Shown here piece after piece: positions 4,832 through 5,278 of a DNA stretch of 5,278 nucleotides. This DNA is from an uncultured Pseudomonadota bacterium (GTDB lineage Bacteria; Pseudomonadota; Gammaproteobacteria; Burkholderiales; Burkholderiaceae), in contig CAMLIZ010000231.1 in assembly GCA_946480245.1 (NCBI GenBank), positions 1 through 5,278 on the forward strand, given 5' to 3'. Numbering within the stretch: the first letter of the stretch is position 1; each line of letters opens with the position of its first letter. The notes under the pieces were generated by a model. It worked only from the letters and a program-made list of their open reading frames with translations, was not told where the DNA came from and ran no database searches. The position numbers were made by a program, and so were the translations under genes.

Positions 4832-5278
4832 TCAGTCCTGCAGCACCACCCACGTGGGCGCGTGGTCGCTCGGCTTCTCGCGCCCGCGCACCGCCTTGTC
4901 CACACCGGCGTCGGTCAGACGCTGCGCGGCCGCGCCATTGAGCAGCAGGTGGTCGATGCGCAGGCCGGAGTTGCGCTCCCAGCGCTGGCGAAAGTAGTCC
5001 CAGTAGGTGTAGACGGGCGTGTCGGGGTGCAGCTTGCGGATCGCGTCGGTCCAGCCGGCGTCGAGCAGGCGCTGCCAGGCGGCGCGGCTCTCGGGCTGCA
5101 GCAGCGCGTCGCTCTTCCAGCTCTTGGCGTTGTAGATGTCGGCCACCGCGTCGGTAGGCACCACGTTGTAGTCGCCGGCCAGGATCACCGGCTTCGCCTC
5201 GCCGTGCAGGCTGCGCGCATGCTCGATCAGGCGCTCGAACCAGGCCAGCTTGTAGTCGAACTTGGGGCCGGGCTGCGG
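4832..5278 (-). CDS. xthA: Exodeoxyribonuclease III, C-terminal part (runs off the right edge)
   Basis: The last 148 residues are present; the family is about 260-270 long, so a little under half is missing beyond the window. Exonuclease III is a cytoplasmic AP endonuclease and 3'-5' exonuclease acting in base excision repair. The catalytic motifs of the C-terminal half are intact. In fragment numbering, AGDYNVVPTD (34-43) holds the Asp-Asn pair equivalent to E. coli D151/N153. YTYWDYFRQRW (90-100) holds the AP-site-contacting Trp, and GLRIDHLL (105-112) holds the Asp equivalent to D229. SDHAP (137-141) holds the catalytic Asp-His. The fragment begins PGPKFDYKLAWFERL, also typical. It ends 7 bases before lysR, so readthrough into lysR is likely. 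The family call is secure; assignment as xthA rather than a paralogue is by motif and length only. Confidence 0.95.
   Translation of the reverse strand, partial: PQPGPKFDYKLAWFERLIEHARSLHGEAKPVILAGDYNVVPTDAVADIYNAKSWKSDALLQPESRAAWQRLLDAGWTDAIRKLHPDTPVYTYWDYFRQRWERNSGLRIDHLLLNGAAAQRLTDAGVDKAVRGREKPSDHAPTWVVLQD

Noticed and set aside
4825..4905. An N-terminal extension of the LysR protein by 27 residues
   Set aside because: The extension is Arg/Thr/Trp-rich and overlaps the conserved SDHAP end of xthA. The LysR winged-helix domain begins right after the ATG at 4824.
3520..4941. A 473-codon plus-strand open frame antisense to lysR
   Set aside because: Composition rich in His, Ala, Arg and Leu, no domain, and fully overlaps the lysR gene, which is well supported.

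Overview
The window is a GC-rich stretch of proteobacterial chromosome. Protein content and composition suggest a betaproteobacterium of the order Burkholderiales. This is inferred from resemblance of the exonuclease III, NYN-LOTUS and TRAP proteins to families remembered from that order; no search was run. All six genes lie on the minus strand, so transcription runs from high to low coordinates. Long open frames in other frames are composition shadows.

Right part (5278 to 2764): the last 148 codons of an exonuclease III gene (xthA-like, DNA repair) are followed after 7 bases by a complete LysR-type regulator. After 24 more bases comes a NYN-domain (PIN-like RNase fold) protein with a C-terminal OST-HTH/LOTUS domain and a low-complexity basic tail. 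The tight spacing suggests one transcription unit, although the three functions are unrelated.

Middle (2763 to 2550): a 214-base intergenic region. It holds a candidate promoter for the leftward TRAP operon, an 11+11 bp dyad, and four ATTGC/GCAAT pentamers arranged as two inverted pairs with near-helical spacing.

Left part (2549 to 1): a tripartite TRAP transporter operon. Its order is dctP (periplasmic solute-binding protein with a Tat-like signal), dctQ (small membrane subunit) and dctM (large membrane subunit, only its first 74 codons in the window). The proteins resemble the TakP/FcbT type (mannitol/chloroaromatic COG group, carboxylate or 2-oxoacid substrates); the real substrate cannot be read from sequence. 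Two GC-rich stem-loops separate dctP from dctQ and may let the binding protein be made in excess over the membrane subunits.

The most unusual item is the dctQ product. About 200 extra residues precede the DctQ domain, and they contain a TM2-like domain that appears to be split by a roughly 55-residue charged, probably helical insertion. No CRISPR, transposon, tRNA, rRNA or phage feature was seen.
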